A stretch of DNA of 64,000 nucleotides from Xiphophorus maculatus (taxonomy: Eukaryota > Chordata > Actinopteri > Cyprinodontiformes > Poeciliidae): the NCBI RefSeq assembly GCF_002775205.1, contig NC_036460.1:806501-870500 (forward strand), given 5' to 3'. Shown here in pieces: positions 1 to 10,954 of this stretch. The position numbers were made by a program, and so were the translations under genes. Each line of letters begins with the position of its first letter. Positions within the stretch are counted from its first letter, which is position 1. Below the pieces are notes generated by a model. That model did no database searches. It was given only the letters and a program-made list of their open reading frames with translations, and had not been told where the DNA came from.

Positions 1-3000
1 ATGAAGGCTTAATACGTCCCTGCTTAACGACAAGGTATTCATTGTGTTTATTACAGAGGAGCTCAAGATATACCTAGAAACTAATACATCTACAGAAACA
101 ACACCTCTGATATTATGGGACTGTGCCAAAGCATTCCTTCGGGGCCGCATAATATCCTTCACATCTGCGAGGAAAAAACAGAAGAATGCTAAACAAAAAG
201 ATTTGGAGGACAAAATTAAAGAATTAGAGCTTAAACATAAAAGACACGCTTCAGCTAAAATCTTGAAGGAATTAAATGTAACCCGCAGACAACTAAACAG
301 CCTACTGTCAGATAAAGTAGAGGGCAACTTGAGGTTCACTAATCAAAAATATTATGAATATGGCCAGAAGGCTAGTAGGTTATTGGCATTTAGATTGAGG
401 AAACAACAGTCCTCCAACATGGTTCATAAAATAAAATCCCAAGAGTCTATAGAGACAAGACCTGACAAAATAGCAGAGGCCTTTGCAAAATTTTACAAAT
501 TATTATATACAAACACCGATACCTGTAATAATGACCAAGAGCTCACAGATTTTTTAAATAATATAAAATTGAACCACTTAACGGATGAGGCGGCGTTGAA
601 CTTAGATCAACCGATTGAGGAATGGGAGATCAAGCAGATAATTAAGTCACTTAAGAACAACAAAAGTCCAGGCCCAGATGGATTTACAAACGACTTTTAT
701 AAAACTTTTCTAGATCTTCTGGCCCCCCTGCTATTAAAAGCATATCACCATGCTTTAAAATCCAAAACTATGGCATCATCTTGGACAGAAGCCACTATAG
801 TAGTAATCCACAAAGAGGGTAAGGATCCTACAGACTGCCAGTGCTATAGACCTATATCACTGTTGAATACAGATTCACGCATACTCACAGCAATCCTAGC
901 AAGACGACTTAACAAATTCATCACCCAAATCATACATCCCGATCAGACAGGATTTATTGTAGGCAGGTACTATGCTGATAATCTAAGGCGCTTACTAAAC
1001 ATAACAAGCGTTCAAAAAGAGAGAAAGATTGAATCAGCAATCATATCCTTAGATGCCCAAAAGGCGTTTGACAGAGTGTCTTGGAAATACTTAATTCATA
1101 CTTTGAAATGTTTTGGATTTGGCCCACATTTTGTTGACTGGGTGCAAACACTTTACTCCTCTCCACAGGCAGCAGTTAAAGTTAATGGCTTTAGGTCTGC
1201 TAGATTTTCATTAGAACGGGGGTGCAGACAGGGGTGCCCGCTCTCACCCCTTCTGTTTGCCATTAGTATTGAACCGTTAGCCCAAATCATTAGAGATGAT
1301 GCTAATATTAAAGGGATAGAAATTAACAAGGAAGTACACAAAATCTCATTATATGCTGATGATGTATTATTGTATTTGACGGAACCTAAATCAACAATCC
1401 CCCACCTGGAAGAGCTCATCTCTCAATATGGATTTTACTCAGGCTACAAAATCAACATAGAAAACACGGAAGCTATGGATGTAAATGGCACAATTTCAGA
1501 CTTCATAAAAGTACAGAGTGGCTTTAAGTGGCCCAAGAACGGTATCAAATATCTGGGTATTCAAATACCTCCACTTCTATGTGACCTCTATGAGGCAATC
1601 TATAGCAAACTTCTACGAGTCATCAAAAATGACCTGGAGCGTTGGGATACACTCCCTATCTCTCTGATAGGTCGTGTTGAAAGTATCCGTATGAACGTTT
1701 TACCAAGACTACTCTATCTATTCCAGATGCTACCGGTGGAGATTCCCAAATCTACTTTTGACACTTTAGATAAAATGATAACTGGATTCATTTGGCAAAA
1801 AAAGTGACCTAGAATCAGATTGAAAACCCTGCAGTTACCTAAACCCAAAGGGGGCCTCAAACTCCCAAACTTCAAATATTATTACTGGGCTGCACAACTT
1901 AAACCCTTATTAGTATGGCTACAGAATAGTGCAGATACTCGTTGGCTGGAAATAGAGGAAAGCAGGTGCTCAATACCACTACAAACATTACCTTTCTTAG
2001 ATACTCCTGCAAAGGAAATGACAATCTGGACAAAAAACACCCTGAAAGTTTGGAACAAAATACAATCGGCTTTTAAATTATCAAAACAGATTTCACTTTT
2101 ATCAAATATAGGATATATAAAGACATTTACACCGAACAACTTAGATTCTGGGTTCAAAAACTGGTCTAATTATGGGCTATCTCATATCCACCAATTAATT
2201 AATAAGGGGAATTTCAAAACCTTTGAACAGATAAAAAGTGAATTTGGCCTCCCTAAGACGGACTTCTATCGATACTTACAACTTAGAACCTTTGTGACGA
2301 CACACAACAATTGGACTAAACTTCTTGAATCTACACCTATAGAAAATTTCCTAATGGACATACAAAGGGGAAAGGGAAATGATAAAGTAATTAGTAAAAT
2401 ATATGACTTGTTTCTGTCCATAAATGTGCACGATTCCACAAACATAAAGCATAAATGGGAGACTGAATTGCAGGAGTCAGTAGCAGGGGACACATGGGAA
2501 GAAATATGTACTGAAGCACAATTAACAACAAATTCTAATACATGGAGAGAATTCAAATGGAAAGTAATAGTCTGGTTTTTCAGAACACCAGCAATAACCA
2601 GTAAAATGGACCCAACACAACCCAGTCCATGCTGGAGAAACTGTGGGACGCAGAATGCAAATCATACTCATATCTTTTGGGCTTGTCCTAAACTAAGTGT
2701 ATTCTGGGAGGACATTTTTGAAGCTCTCAAGGTAATTTTCAGAAGAAATGTTCCAAAAACCCCCTTGGTGGCAATTTTGGGAGTAATACCCTTTGGATTG
2801 GAGAGGAAGGATGATAGATATCTTCTAAGAATCTTGCTCACAGCAGCATTGAAATGCATAACTATCAGATGGCTGAAGCCAGGACCTCCTACATATAACA
2901 CATGGATACAAAAAGTTTGGGACATTCATTTGATGGAAGAAATCACATATTCCTTAAGGCTTCAAAAAATAGTTGTTAATATAAGGTGGAGCTTCATACC

Positions 3001-3322
3001 GTTATTATTTCAGTGACACAATTACAGGATTGCCCTTTTGCACTTGTATGTTCTCTTGGGTCGGTCTAAAATACCAAGGTGTAAAAAACTTTAACTCAGG
3101 GGGGATTTAATCGTATGTTTTGTATTTATTTTATTTTGCTGTTATCTGTCTGTTGATTCCGTTCTGTTGTTCTGTAATCATTATTACATTTGTTAAGAAC
3201 ACCTACTGTCTCATCTCCTGTTGCCAAGTTATGATGCAGATGATAAATGTCAGTAAGAGACGGAAGAATGTAACCTTGAACATGTGTTGTTAAAAATAAA
3301 TAAAAATAAAGTTAAAAAAAAA
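1..3322 (+). mobile_element. L1-clade LINE, 3' part
   Basis: This is the 3' portion of a teleost L1-type non-LTR retrotransposon; its 5' end, including the endonuclease domain, lies beyond the left edge. Visible parts are the linker, the reverse transcriptase and the C-terminal zinc-knuckle region of ORF2, then about 300 bases of 3' UTR ending in an A-rich tail near 3290-3322. It lies antisense to the Delta-type gene and probably inside one of that gene's introns. Only a few disabling changes are visible in 3 kb, so it is a fairly young insertion. The matching target-site duplication cannot be checked because the 5' end is missing. Confidence 0.93.
2..3016 (+). pseudogene. L1 ORF2 (reverse transcriptase), two stops
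   Basis: ORF2 encodes the protein that nicks target DNA and copies the element's RNA. One frame runs across the whole stretch, broken by TGA at 2-4 and TGA at 1805-1807. The second lies where a basic K-R-rich linker is expected, and CGA to TGA decay of an arginine codon would explain it. The RT core is intact: the first catalytic Asp sits in LDAQKAFDRVSW (about 1051-1086), and the YADD box is at 1352-1363. The C-terminal CCHC knuckle (CWRNCG...HTHIFWAC) lies at about 2629-2690, as in vertebrate L1 ORF2. The piece from 1820 to 3016 stays in the same frame, so no frameshift is needed. Confidence 0.92.
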
Positions 3323-4235
3323 TGTTTGGGGTTTTTTTGCACCATCTTGTTTTAAAGCTTCAGTTGATTCAAACAATGAATTAAGCTCAACTCTACGACG
3401 CTCTAGCAGAGCCAGGAAACGAGTCTTTTCTTATGTTCTGGTACTTTTGTTATTCTGCTAATTAAACAACATGCTCAGAGCCCGGCCCTGATGCAACTCA
3501 CAGAAAGACTGACTGAAATAAAATACACTATTTTCTGTCATTTTTATTTTCTTTTTTAAAAATGAAAGCAAGAAAAAAAAATCTGATTAATCAAATGAAG
3601 ATAATCTGAGATTTAATTTGTAAGCCATATCCCTGGGATCAACATTTAAGGCCAACTTACATTTTGTTTCATGAAATCAAGGCATTTTAATTGTTTTAAG
3701 GATGCAGACATTAAGGGAACTGTTCATAAGATTGAACTAATGAATGAACTAAATGAACTAGTTCTCACTGAACAATAACAGAACTGAGGTAAGCCAAACA
3801 ACATGTGGTGCAGTTATTGCATTTATTACACAAAGTTAATGTGATGTTGGTCTAGTTAGAAAACTAGTTAAAGTTTTGATGCTAACGCAAAAATACTGCA
3901 GAAAAAAAACGGAACAGATTTTTAAGGATGTCAAAGTTCAATGATCATTTCCTCCATGCTCGGCTGATGAACTACTTGGTTGATGAACTTTTTGCTTTAT
4001 TGTTGTTTATTAATGTAATAACTATCTTGAGTAGCCAGCGACCAGCTTCCAAGATGGCCGCTGGCTAGGAGGGACAGTGTGATTCTTGCCTGCAATTTAG
4101 TGAAAATCTATTGAATGTCTGAAATACAACTCAACATCTAAGCAAATGTTGAAGTTTTGCACTTTGATTTTCAGCTAATGTTTGGATTTGTAGGACCATT
4201 TCTACCATGTTTTCAACTTTAAGCACTTTTTGACT
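3323..4235. other. AT-rich intergenic/intronic stretch, nothing assigned
   Basis: AT-rich sequence with homopolymer runs and no supported coding exon, RNA gene or transposon terminus. It is probably part of the long Delta-gene intron. A weak LINE 5' region may begin near 4040. Confidence 0.4.
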
Positions 4236-4237
4236 AC

Positions 4238-4770
4238 ATGTGTTTGAACAACCAGCAAAGGCCAAGTAGCAAAACGGCTCCAGGTTTAACGAGAAAGGAG
4301 GACATGGTGATTTCTGGACTCAAGACGACACACCGAACATACGGAGCACAACAGCAGGAGGCAATAAAGATGCAAAACCAGATGAGTTACTTTCTCTTGA
4401 TCAGCAAGTCATCAAGTTCTTCAGCAGCAAAGGGATTTTACTGGACAGTAAAACTATTGCTGCTTGTTATACAGCATGCCGCAAAAACCAAATACAAATC
4501 CAGATAAAAGGAGGAAAAGACCAAATACCTTCGATTTGTGAGCACAAAACACAAAACTGAACTGCTAAATGTTGTAAAAAAAACTAAATCATGTGTTAGT
4601 GAATGAACACCTTTGCTTACTGAATACAGGCCACATGGACCAGGAGCTGTAAGACACTGATAAAACTTAACGGTTCTCCTGAGAAGCCAAGGCGCCAACT
4701 ATTAGAAATCTCGTTGAGATGGAGAAATATAGATGAACAGAACAACATTCACTTGAACCCAACATTACAG
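4238..4770 (+). mobile_element. Decayed LINE ORF1-like remnant
   Basis: The plus strand reads through fragments that resemble the ORF1 nucleic-acid-binding protein of fish LINEs. One is KFFSSKGILLDSKTIAACYT (about 4409-4470), matching a 'KSKGIELDSKIVAACHTL'-type motif; another, after frame breaks, is IQATWTRSCKTLIKLNG (about 4624-4675). Stops and shifts make it non-functional. The endonuclease and RT fragments at 6.15-9.56 kb could be the ORF2 part of the same old insertion, split by later insertions. The family match is from memory of LINE ORF1 proteins and was not tested. Confidence 0.55.
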
Positions 4771-4889
4771 GGTTGTTTTGTATTTCTGTCTTTTGGTTCT
4801 GAACATACTGATGGAGGCGAACAACATATCATTTAGTCAAGAGTCAAAGAATTCAATCAAAGAGTTTTGATCTTAAAGATCATAGATGT

Positions 4890-5099
4890 GGGGCGTGCCG
4901 TGGTGGCGTAGCGGTTAGCGCGACCCGTATTTGGAGGCCTTGAGTCCTCGACGCGGCCGTCACGGGTTCGACTCCCGGACCCGGCGACATTTGCCGCATG
5001 TCTTCCCTCCTCTCCTTCCCCGTTTCCTGTCAGCCTGCTGTCATATAAGGGACACTAGAGCCACAAAATACCCCCTGGAGGGGTAAAAAAAAAAAAAAA
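4890..5099 (+). mobile_element. tRNA-derived SINE, copy 1
   Basis: The 5' part carries pol III promoter-like boxes: a box A-like TGGCGTAGCGG near 4902 and a box B-like GGGTTCGACTC near 4965. It ends in an A-run of about 18 bases. Flanks 4875-4889 and 5100-5114 match at 14 of 15 bases (AAAGATCATAGATGT against AAAGGTCATAGATGT), a target-site duplication. It belongs to the same family as the copy at 39378-39567. Confidence 0.85.
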
Positions 5100-5114
5100 A
5101 AAGGTCATAGATGT

Positions 5115-6150
5115 TATGATATAGAAGCTGATATAGATCCAGATTCAGTCATAAACAGTGAATATTATTGTGAAGCCAGTATTAATGTCTTTTAAATTCA
5201 CTTTAATAGTAGGAGCAGACACAGCAACTTTTCTCAGATTAAAAGCCACCTTCAGAAACCTGATGAGAATTTAGTTTGGCAGAAATCTGAGGAAGGTGGA
5301 TGAGTGAGATGAGCTGCTGGACTCTCTGGTCCAGAGTTTCTCAAACCTTTTCAGGCTGAGGATCACTTCACCATTTCACAAACGGTAACCTGAAATCGCA
5401 CCTTAATATATAATTCAACCTGAAATGAAAATATTAGCTGATGTTTTCTTAGTTCTTCCTAATGGAGAGTGGTGCTGCTTAATAAATGTGACGTCAGAGC
5501 CATGAACACGTCTACTTTGAGTTATTTACAGATAATGAAAGAGTCTAAACTTTCTAATGAAGTCAGACACGAGGAAATAAAAAAACAAGTTGTTCTTTAC
5601 TTCCAAGTGTTATGTGCATTAATAACATTTAGGGCTATTTGTGATTTAGAAGCACAATTAAAGAAAAACAGACTTGAGTTGCTTTAACAGAAACTAAAAA
5701 TCATTTTCTACACCATTAAATATAAAAATAATAAACCCATTTCTATCAATGGCATTTATCTACTGTGTTTAATTATTTAATTTCAGAATTTTTAATTAAA
5801 TAAAAATAATAATAGCTGTTGGTGTGGAAGCAGAGCATCATTCATTACCAAGCAAAGTCATAAAAACAAACAGTTCTGACTAACTGAGTCGATTCCTACC
5901 GCGTAGAGCCGTTCAAAGGAATCCATTCGCTAGTGAACGACAGCAGCTTCAGCTTCTTCTGCTCAGATAATATTCTTTCCATCTGCAGCTTTTCTTTTGA
6001 GTGACCCGTTTTTAAGCCAGTTCTCCGTCATTATTTTCACAATCCTTTGCTAAGCTAGCTGTAGCTTCGCACTTTGAGCTGACGTCACGGAAAATAAACG
6101 GTCGTTTACATGCAGTACCTGGCGGACCAGTAGGGGGCGGCCGCGGACCA
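5115..6150. other. Unassigned AT-rich stretch
   Basis: No supported gene. The only short ORF (5469-5687) has no recognisable domain. From about 5890 the base composition rises and may include the degraded 5' region of the LINE whose endonuclease fragment starts near 6175. Confidence 0.35.
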
Positions 6151-6527
6151 GCAGTGGCCCACCAGTTTGAGGAAGACTGGTGTGGATCAGATGTTCAGTC
6201 AGAACAGGTTGACGTCAGGTCTGGACTGAGATGGACGGTTGTTACTAAAATGACATTTTCAGTTGATAACTTGATGGATGTTAAAACTGAGGGTAATAAA
6301 CCTGAACATATTTTAATTAGTCGTGTTTATCGAAATCCTGGCTCTTCCATAGATGAGTTTAGCAAGAAAATATTAAATATTAGAGACGTAAGAAAGGCTC
6401 AATGAAAAGTTAACTTTTATTTGTGGAGATTTTCACATTGATTTGCTGAAATATAATGAGAATACTAAAACGACAGAATTTATAAAACAGTGTTTGGTTT
6501 AGGTTCCTGTCCATTAATATTAATACC

Positions 6528-8008
6528 CAGGGCCGGCCCAAGGCATAAGCAAACTAAGCAGCTGCTTAGGGCCACAGGGCCACCAACGGGCCCCTCAGTG
6601 CAACTGATTTAAAAAAATAAAAAATTTTAGCAATAATTTCTGTCATTATAATATCAAAAACACACAATTTCACTACAAACTGATTTGTTTTTACAATGAT
6701 ATATATTTGATAATGTATGTAGAAATTATTATTTTATTGATAAAAAGAAAACAGATAAATTGCTCTTGGGGCCCCTGGTGGCTGCGGTAGGTACCGCATG
6801 CTTCGCCGGTAACGAGCTGAACGTTCAGAGCATCCAAAGGTCCAAAGGTCCAAAGGTCCAAAGGTCCGGTCAGAAGTTAAGTAAGAAAAATAATGTCTCA
6901 AAAAAGGAGAAAAGAAAAAGGAAGAATAGAAAAAGCCAAGATAAAGGTTTTAATTAGCCTTGCTAATGTAATGTAATGTAAAAGATTAGTAAAGCTGCTA
7001 ACAGAACATTAGCTTGATAGCGACCTGGACCGGTCCAGTTCAGCAGTAAACATTTATGCTAGAGTTTAAACTTTAAATGAGTTGATTCTCATGGTGGCTC
7101 TGGATATTTCTGAGCTATTTTGGCTTCAAACCGTCTTTAATAAGAATAATTAAAACTTGTCAATGTTTGACATTGTTAGCTAAATGTTTGTCCGTCAGGC
7201 TACAAGCTGCTACATGATGAGCTGCTCTATGTTGTTTGCTGCTGAGCAAAATCATTTAGTGGCTAAAAACATTATTTTTACATCAACTTCTAAGTTATGA
7301 GAAACTTCTGTTAAAATCATTTGAAGGCTCAGAATCAGTCCGGTACCGGTACCGGTCCATATTCTCAGGGGAGAAAGACTCACCTGGTGTAAATTACATT
7401 TTAGCTGTTGGAGTAACGCTTAAGAGAAATTAATTTAATCAAAGGATGTCATGAATATGTGTAGAGCTGCACCGATTGCAGTTTTCTGGCCGATCCCTGG
7501 TTACCGATATTTAAAAGCCTGACCTGCTGATTAAGATTTTGGCTGATATGATTTTTTTTCTCTGAAATGTTGCTAAATGTAGCAAGAAAGTCACTGAGTT
7601 GGTAACAATGGGGTGAATATTGTTAGCTGTAAACGGTCAGACCTGGTGGGCCGGTCAGTCAAACGTCTCACTGCAGAGCAGAAGAGGACAGAGATGATTT
7701 TTAAACCTTTGCTGATGAAGATCAGATCAGCTTCACATGTAAGAATCAGCCGATAACGACGCCCCAAAATGAAGGAAATCGGCTCCCAGAAATCAACTGG
7801 TGGATAAATCAGTTGGTCAATAAATGTATCGTATTAAACATGTTTATAATGTAAACAGCACTTCCAGAGATGCAATAAGTTTATAGCAGGTGTGTAAATG
7901 ATCTAATATTCTAACTGCTGATTGCAGCCGGTCCACATTGTTAGCAGAACCAGAGGGCCCCAAAACCACATTAGGCTCAGGGCCCCATGGAGGTTTGGGC
8001 CGGCCCTG
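6528..8008. mobile_element. hAT-type non-autonomous DNA transposon
   Basis: Terminal inverted repeats begin CAGGGCCGGCCCAA and end TTGGGCCGGCCCTG, a hAT-like terminus. The 8-base flanks are TTAATACC (6520-6527) and CTGATACC (8009-8016), 6 of 8 matching, as expected for an aged hAT duplication. Removing the element and one flank rejoins the LINE endonuclease reading frame, which independently supports the ends. A lysine-rich short ORF (6760-6957) with a TCCAAAGG tandem inside may be a relic of the transposase N-terminus; no DDE catalytic core is seen. Confidence 0.85.
6829..6866. repeat. TCCAAAGG 8-bp tandem repeat
   Basis: About four to five head-to-tail copies of an 8-base TCCAAAGG unit lie inside the hAT-type element. 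It is a local expansion with no evident function. Confidence 0.8.
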
Positions 8009-8589
8009 CTGATACCTACACAAATAACGGAGCGTCACTGACTGATCATTTTTTAGGTCAATGTGAAAACAGTGGATGGTTCATCATTTGTTTACTATGT
8101 TGGATATTAGTAATCAGTTTCATTTAAATATGACAAAGCAAATGACTAATTTAGTTAGAATAAAATCACCTGAAGCTGTGGAAGAAATGAAAGCAGAATT
8201 ATAAACTATAATTGGCCAAATGTTCATGTTGATGATGTTAACCAGTCATATAATACGGTTTAGGAAATATTTGTAAGAATTTATAATCGTTATTGTCCCC
8301 TAAAAGAATAAACATCAGAAATACATCGACTCCCTGATTTGGCTTGTAAAAAGAAATACTTAAAAAGACAAATAATAATTTATAATATTATTAAACCTCT
8401 CATCTTTATTTGTAACAAATTGTTTTAACTGGAACTTTTCTGACAAAATGAAACCAGCAAAAGTTTTTCCATTAAACTGGAGACAAAGATTCACAGACTG
8501 CAGGCCGTCGTCACGGAAACCAGGATTCACTGAAACGTTGGAAAAATATTCGTAAAAACTTTTTAATAAAATAACAAACGGAATGAGCC

Positions 8590-8925
8590 GATCTAGAGTT
8601 TATAGATCTAGAGTTTATAGAGATAGTGTTTATAGATCTACACCAGTGGCCCCTGATTCCCGGCATCCTGCCTGTTTTAGTCTCTCCCTGGTTTAAGGCC
8701 CCTGGATCCAATGATGGTCCTCAGAGACTAAGAAGAACTTGGACCTGCTGAGACGGTTGTTGGTAAAACCAGGAACAGAATAAAACAGGCAGGAAGCCGG
8801 GATTCAGGGGCCACTTTGGGCTCCACTGGTGTAGAGCTTATAGATCTAGAGTTCATAGACATAGTGTTTATAGATTTAGTTTATATATTTAGAGATCGTA
8901 GATCTAGAGTTTATAGATCTAGATG
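8590..8925. repeat. TAGATCTAGAGTTTA-type repeats flanking a foldback
   Basis: Degenerate copies of a 15-base unit close to TAGATCTAGAGTTTA occur at about 8590-8640 and again at 8832-8925, on both sides of the inverted-repeat unit at 8641-8831. The unit contains overlapping palindromes (AGATCT, TCTAGA). The layout suggests the foldback inserted into, or arose with, this array. Confidence 0.7.
8641..8831. repeat. Foldback (inverted repeat) element
   Basis: The left arm 8641-8693 starts CACCAGTGGCCCCTGATTCC. The right arm 8764-8831 is its imperfect reverse complement, ending GGGCTCCACTGGTG. Arms are 53-68 bases with a loop of about 70 bases, and the right arm carries small insertions. It could be a foldback or MITE-like insertion. 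No clear target duplication could be read because the flanks are repetitive. Confidence 0.75.
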
Positions 8926-9889
8926 TGACCTGTAGGTTTCATATCAGTGATTAAATAGTTACTAGAGTAATAGATTACAATATGTACAGATTAATAAAGT
9001 CCAACAGTAAAATCTTTTCCTCAAGGCTCAGTAAATTATTTAGACTTTATTTAAATGATATTTTGAAGTTTATAATGTTTGAAGATACAAATGTGAAATA
9101 ATGAAAACAATAGAAAACCTGGTTAGATTACACTAACTTATCAGTAAATGAAGGAAAAACTAAGTTCATGTTTTCTCTGGTAATCGGATCTATAATCGTG
9201 TAAAGTTGAAAGTCATCGAGTTTATGAGACAATTTTAGGGATTATTATAGACAAACTCAGCTGGAAGCCTCATATTGAACATATTAGAAATAAAGTTGCC
9301 AAAACTATTGGAATATTGTTTAAAATAAAAGATTTAATAAATTCTAAAGCCTTGCATATCATATTTTCCTCTTTAGTTTTGCCTTATTTGTCTCAGAAAT
9401 CTGAGAAAATGCAAGTAAAAAAATATCGATAATTTAGTTCAGTTGCAAAAAAGCTAATAGGATTATTAATAAAGTGCATATCATGAAACAACTAATAAAC
9501 TCTTTATTCTAAGTAATACTTATTGTACATATAAAACTATTGGAAATAATGTTTAAAGCTCTGAACAAACGTCTTGCTGCTGGTAGAGAAATGATTTAAG
9601 AGAAGAGAGAATAAATATAATTCATGAGGTTTGTTAATATTTGAGGATTCAGATAAAAATTAAACGTGTTGAACTGAAACTGAATGATGATTAAAATGTA
9701 AAATGATCAACTCTATTCTGTTTTGTAGACGCATGTTTGGGTGAAATGTTTCTGCTTTAGCTGCAGATCTGATTCAGCCCAATGCTTTTTGGTAAATGAT
9801 GGTTTGTGATGAAACATTGAAAAACAGATTTCTAAGTTATTTTGTGAACATTTATTGCATTTAGTTTTGATTGAACCTGTTTTACTTTA

Positions 9890-10440
9890 GAAAAGTATTC
9901 ACACCCCTGGAACATTTGCACATTTTGTTTCATTCTAACCATAAACATAAAAATATTTCATAGGAACTGAATGTAATACCATTATGAAGTACAAAGAAAA
10001 TAAAACCTCAACACAATTTTTACAAATAAACTGAAAAGTGCGGTGTGTAAATGTATTCAGCCTCCTTTTTTCTGAATTCAACCAGTTGCCTTCAGAAGTT
10101 GCCTGATGGTTGCTAATGACTCGCTGAGTCCAGCTGTGTGTAATCTAATCTAATCTAATCTAATCTAATCTAATCTAATCTAATCTAATCCCAGTGTTAT
10201 TCCAGCTGCTCTGTGACGCCTCAGAGGTTCAGAGATGATCTGGAGCAAACGGCATCATGGAGGAGCAGCAGAGCGCTCAGGAGGTTTACAGCAGGCTGAG
10301 GCTTTGAGCGTCTCACCGTCCAATCAGAACCCAGCGTCTGACCCAATGAGACCAAATATGGAAAAGCTCCAGGGTGTGAATACTTCTGCCAGCCTCCAAT
10401 CAGAGCTGAACTGATTCTGTTTGGACTGAGAGTCAAAAAT
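9890..10440. mobile_element. Old DNA-transposon-like repeat
   Basis: Begins with AAGTATTCACACCCCTGG and holds phrases such as TGTAAATGTATTCAGCC and GAATACTTCTGCCAG. The 'tattca(c/t)acccct ... gaatacttttgc' pattern recurs at about 19740, 53275 and 58230. At two of those places it sits beside a WPSQSPD-like Tc1 transposase fragment, so a Tc1/mariner-type origin is likely but unproven. Confidence 0.5.
10141..10190. repeat. (TAATC)10 microsatellite
   Basis: Ten uninterrupted TAATC units, directly visible. Confidence 0.97.
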
Positions 10441-10714
10441 GGTCAAGAAATTGGTGAAACTAAACAGAAACATTTTTTATTTTAATAAAAAATGTTTCTG
10501 TTTAGTTGGACCAATTTTTTTATTTATTTTTTATTTTTATTAAACAAAATGCCGTTTTGTTTCTGAGTTTTATCATCAGATTTATTGCTGAGTCGGTAAA
10601 CTTGCTGTAAAGAACTTTTTCTATTTTGATTGGATGAATTTTGTGGCCCTCTCTCACCCCCTCCATGAAGCAGCAGGTTTCTGTTTTCACGCTAACCTGC
10701 AGGACACAGCGCTG

Positions 10715-10772
10715 TTAAAGGGGTGGGGCGGGGGCCGGTCAGGGCCGGTCGGGGGCCGGCCAGGGGCCGACT
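10715..10772. repeat. GGGGCCGGTC-rich GC block
   Basis: Short imperfect GC-rich tandem (GGGCCGGTCAGGGCCGGTCG and similar) in otherwise AT-rich intron sequence. It has several overlapping spurious ORFs and no supported gene. Confidence 0.6.
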
Positions 10773-10954
10773 GTTTAACCCAAACCAAAAGCAACAGACC
10801 TCAGAGCCAAACACACACACACAGCAGACGACAGCATCTTTCACCAGAAGTGACTCTGGTTTGATGACCTGTTGCCATGGCAATGGCAGAGGACAGTGCG
10901 GCTAGGCTGAAGCTAAAGACGCGCCGCTCTCCCAGGACTCGGAGATTAACTCAC

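Larger units (their letters stand above)
6175..9560 (+). mobile_element. Decayed LINE (EN and RT pieces), interrupted
   Basis: Pieces of one LINE ORF2 appear in order on the plus strand. An endonuclease segment (about 6290-6525) has a YRNPGSS-like motif and a GDFHIDLLKY-like motif. It resumes at about 8009 with a PTQITER-like motif. A linker lies at 8240-8400, then RT pieces including an ADDTN-like motif as EDTNV (about 9080) and WLDYTNLSVNEGKTKFM (about 9123-9172). The palm/thumb piece with IIIDNKLSW-like and SWKPHIEHIRNKVAKTIG motifs is at about 9235-9310. Many stops and shifts are present. A hAT-type element (6528-8008) and a foldback unit (8641-8831) sit inside it. The clade (L2, Jockey or I-like) is not settled. 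Confidence 0.75.

Noticed and set aside
4890-5010. Possible functional tRNA gene
   Set aside because: Box A/B-like motifs are present but no cloverleaf can be drawn. The A-tail and target duplication mark it as a SINE.
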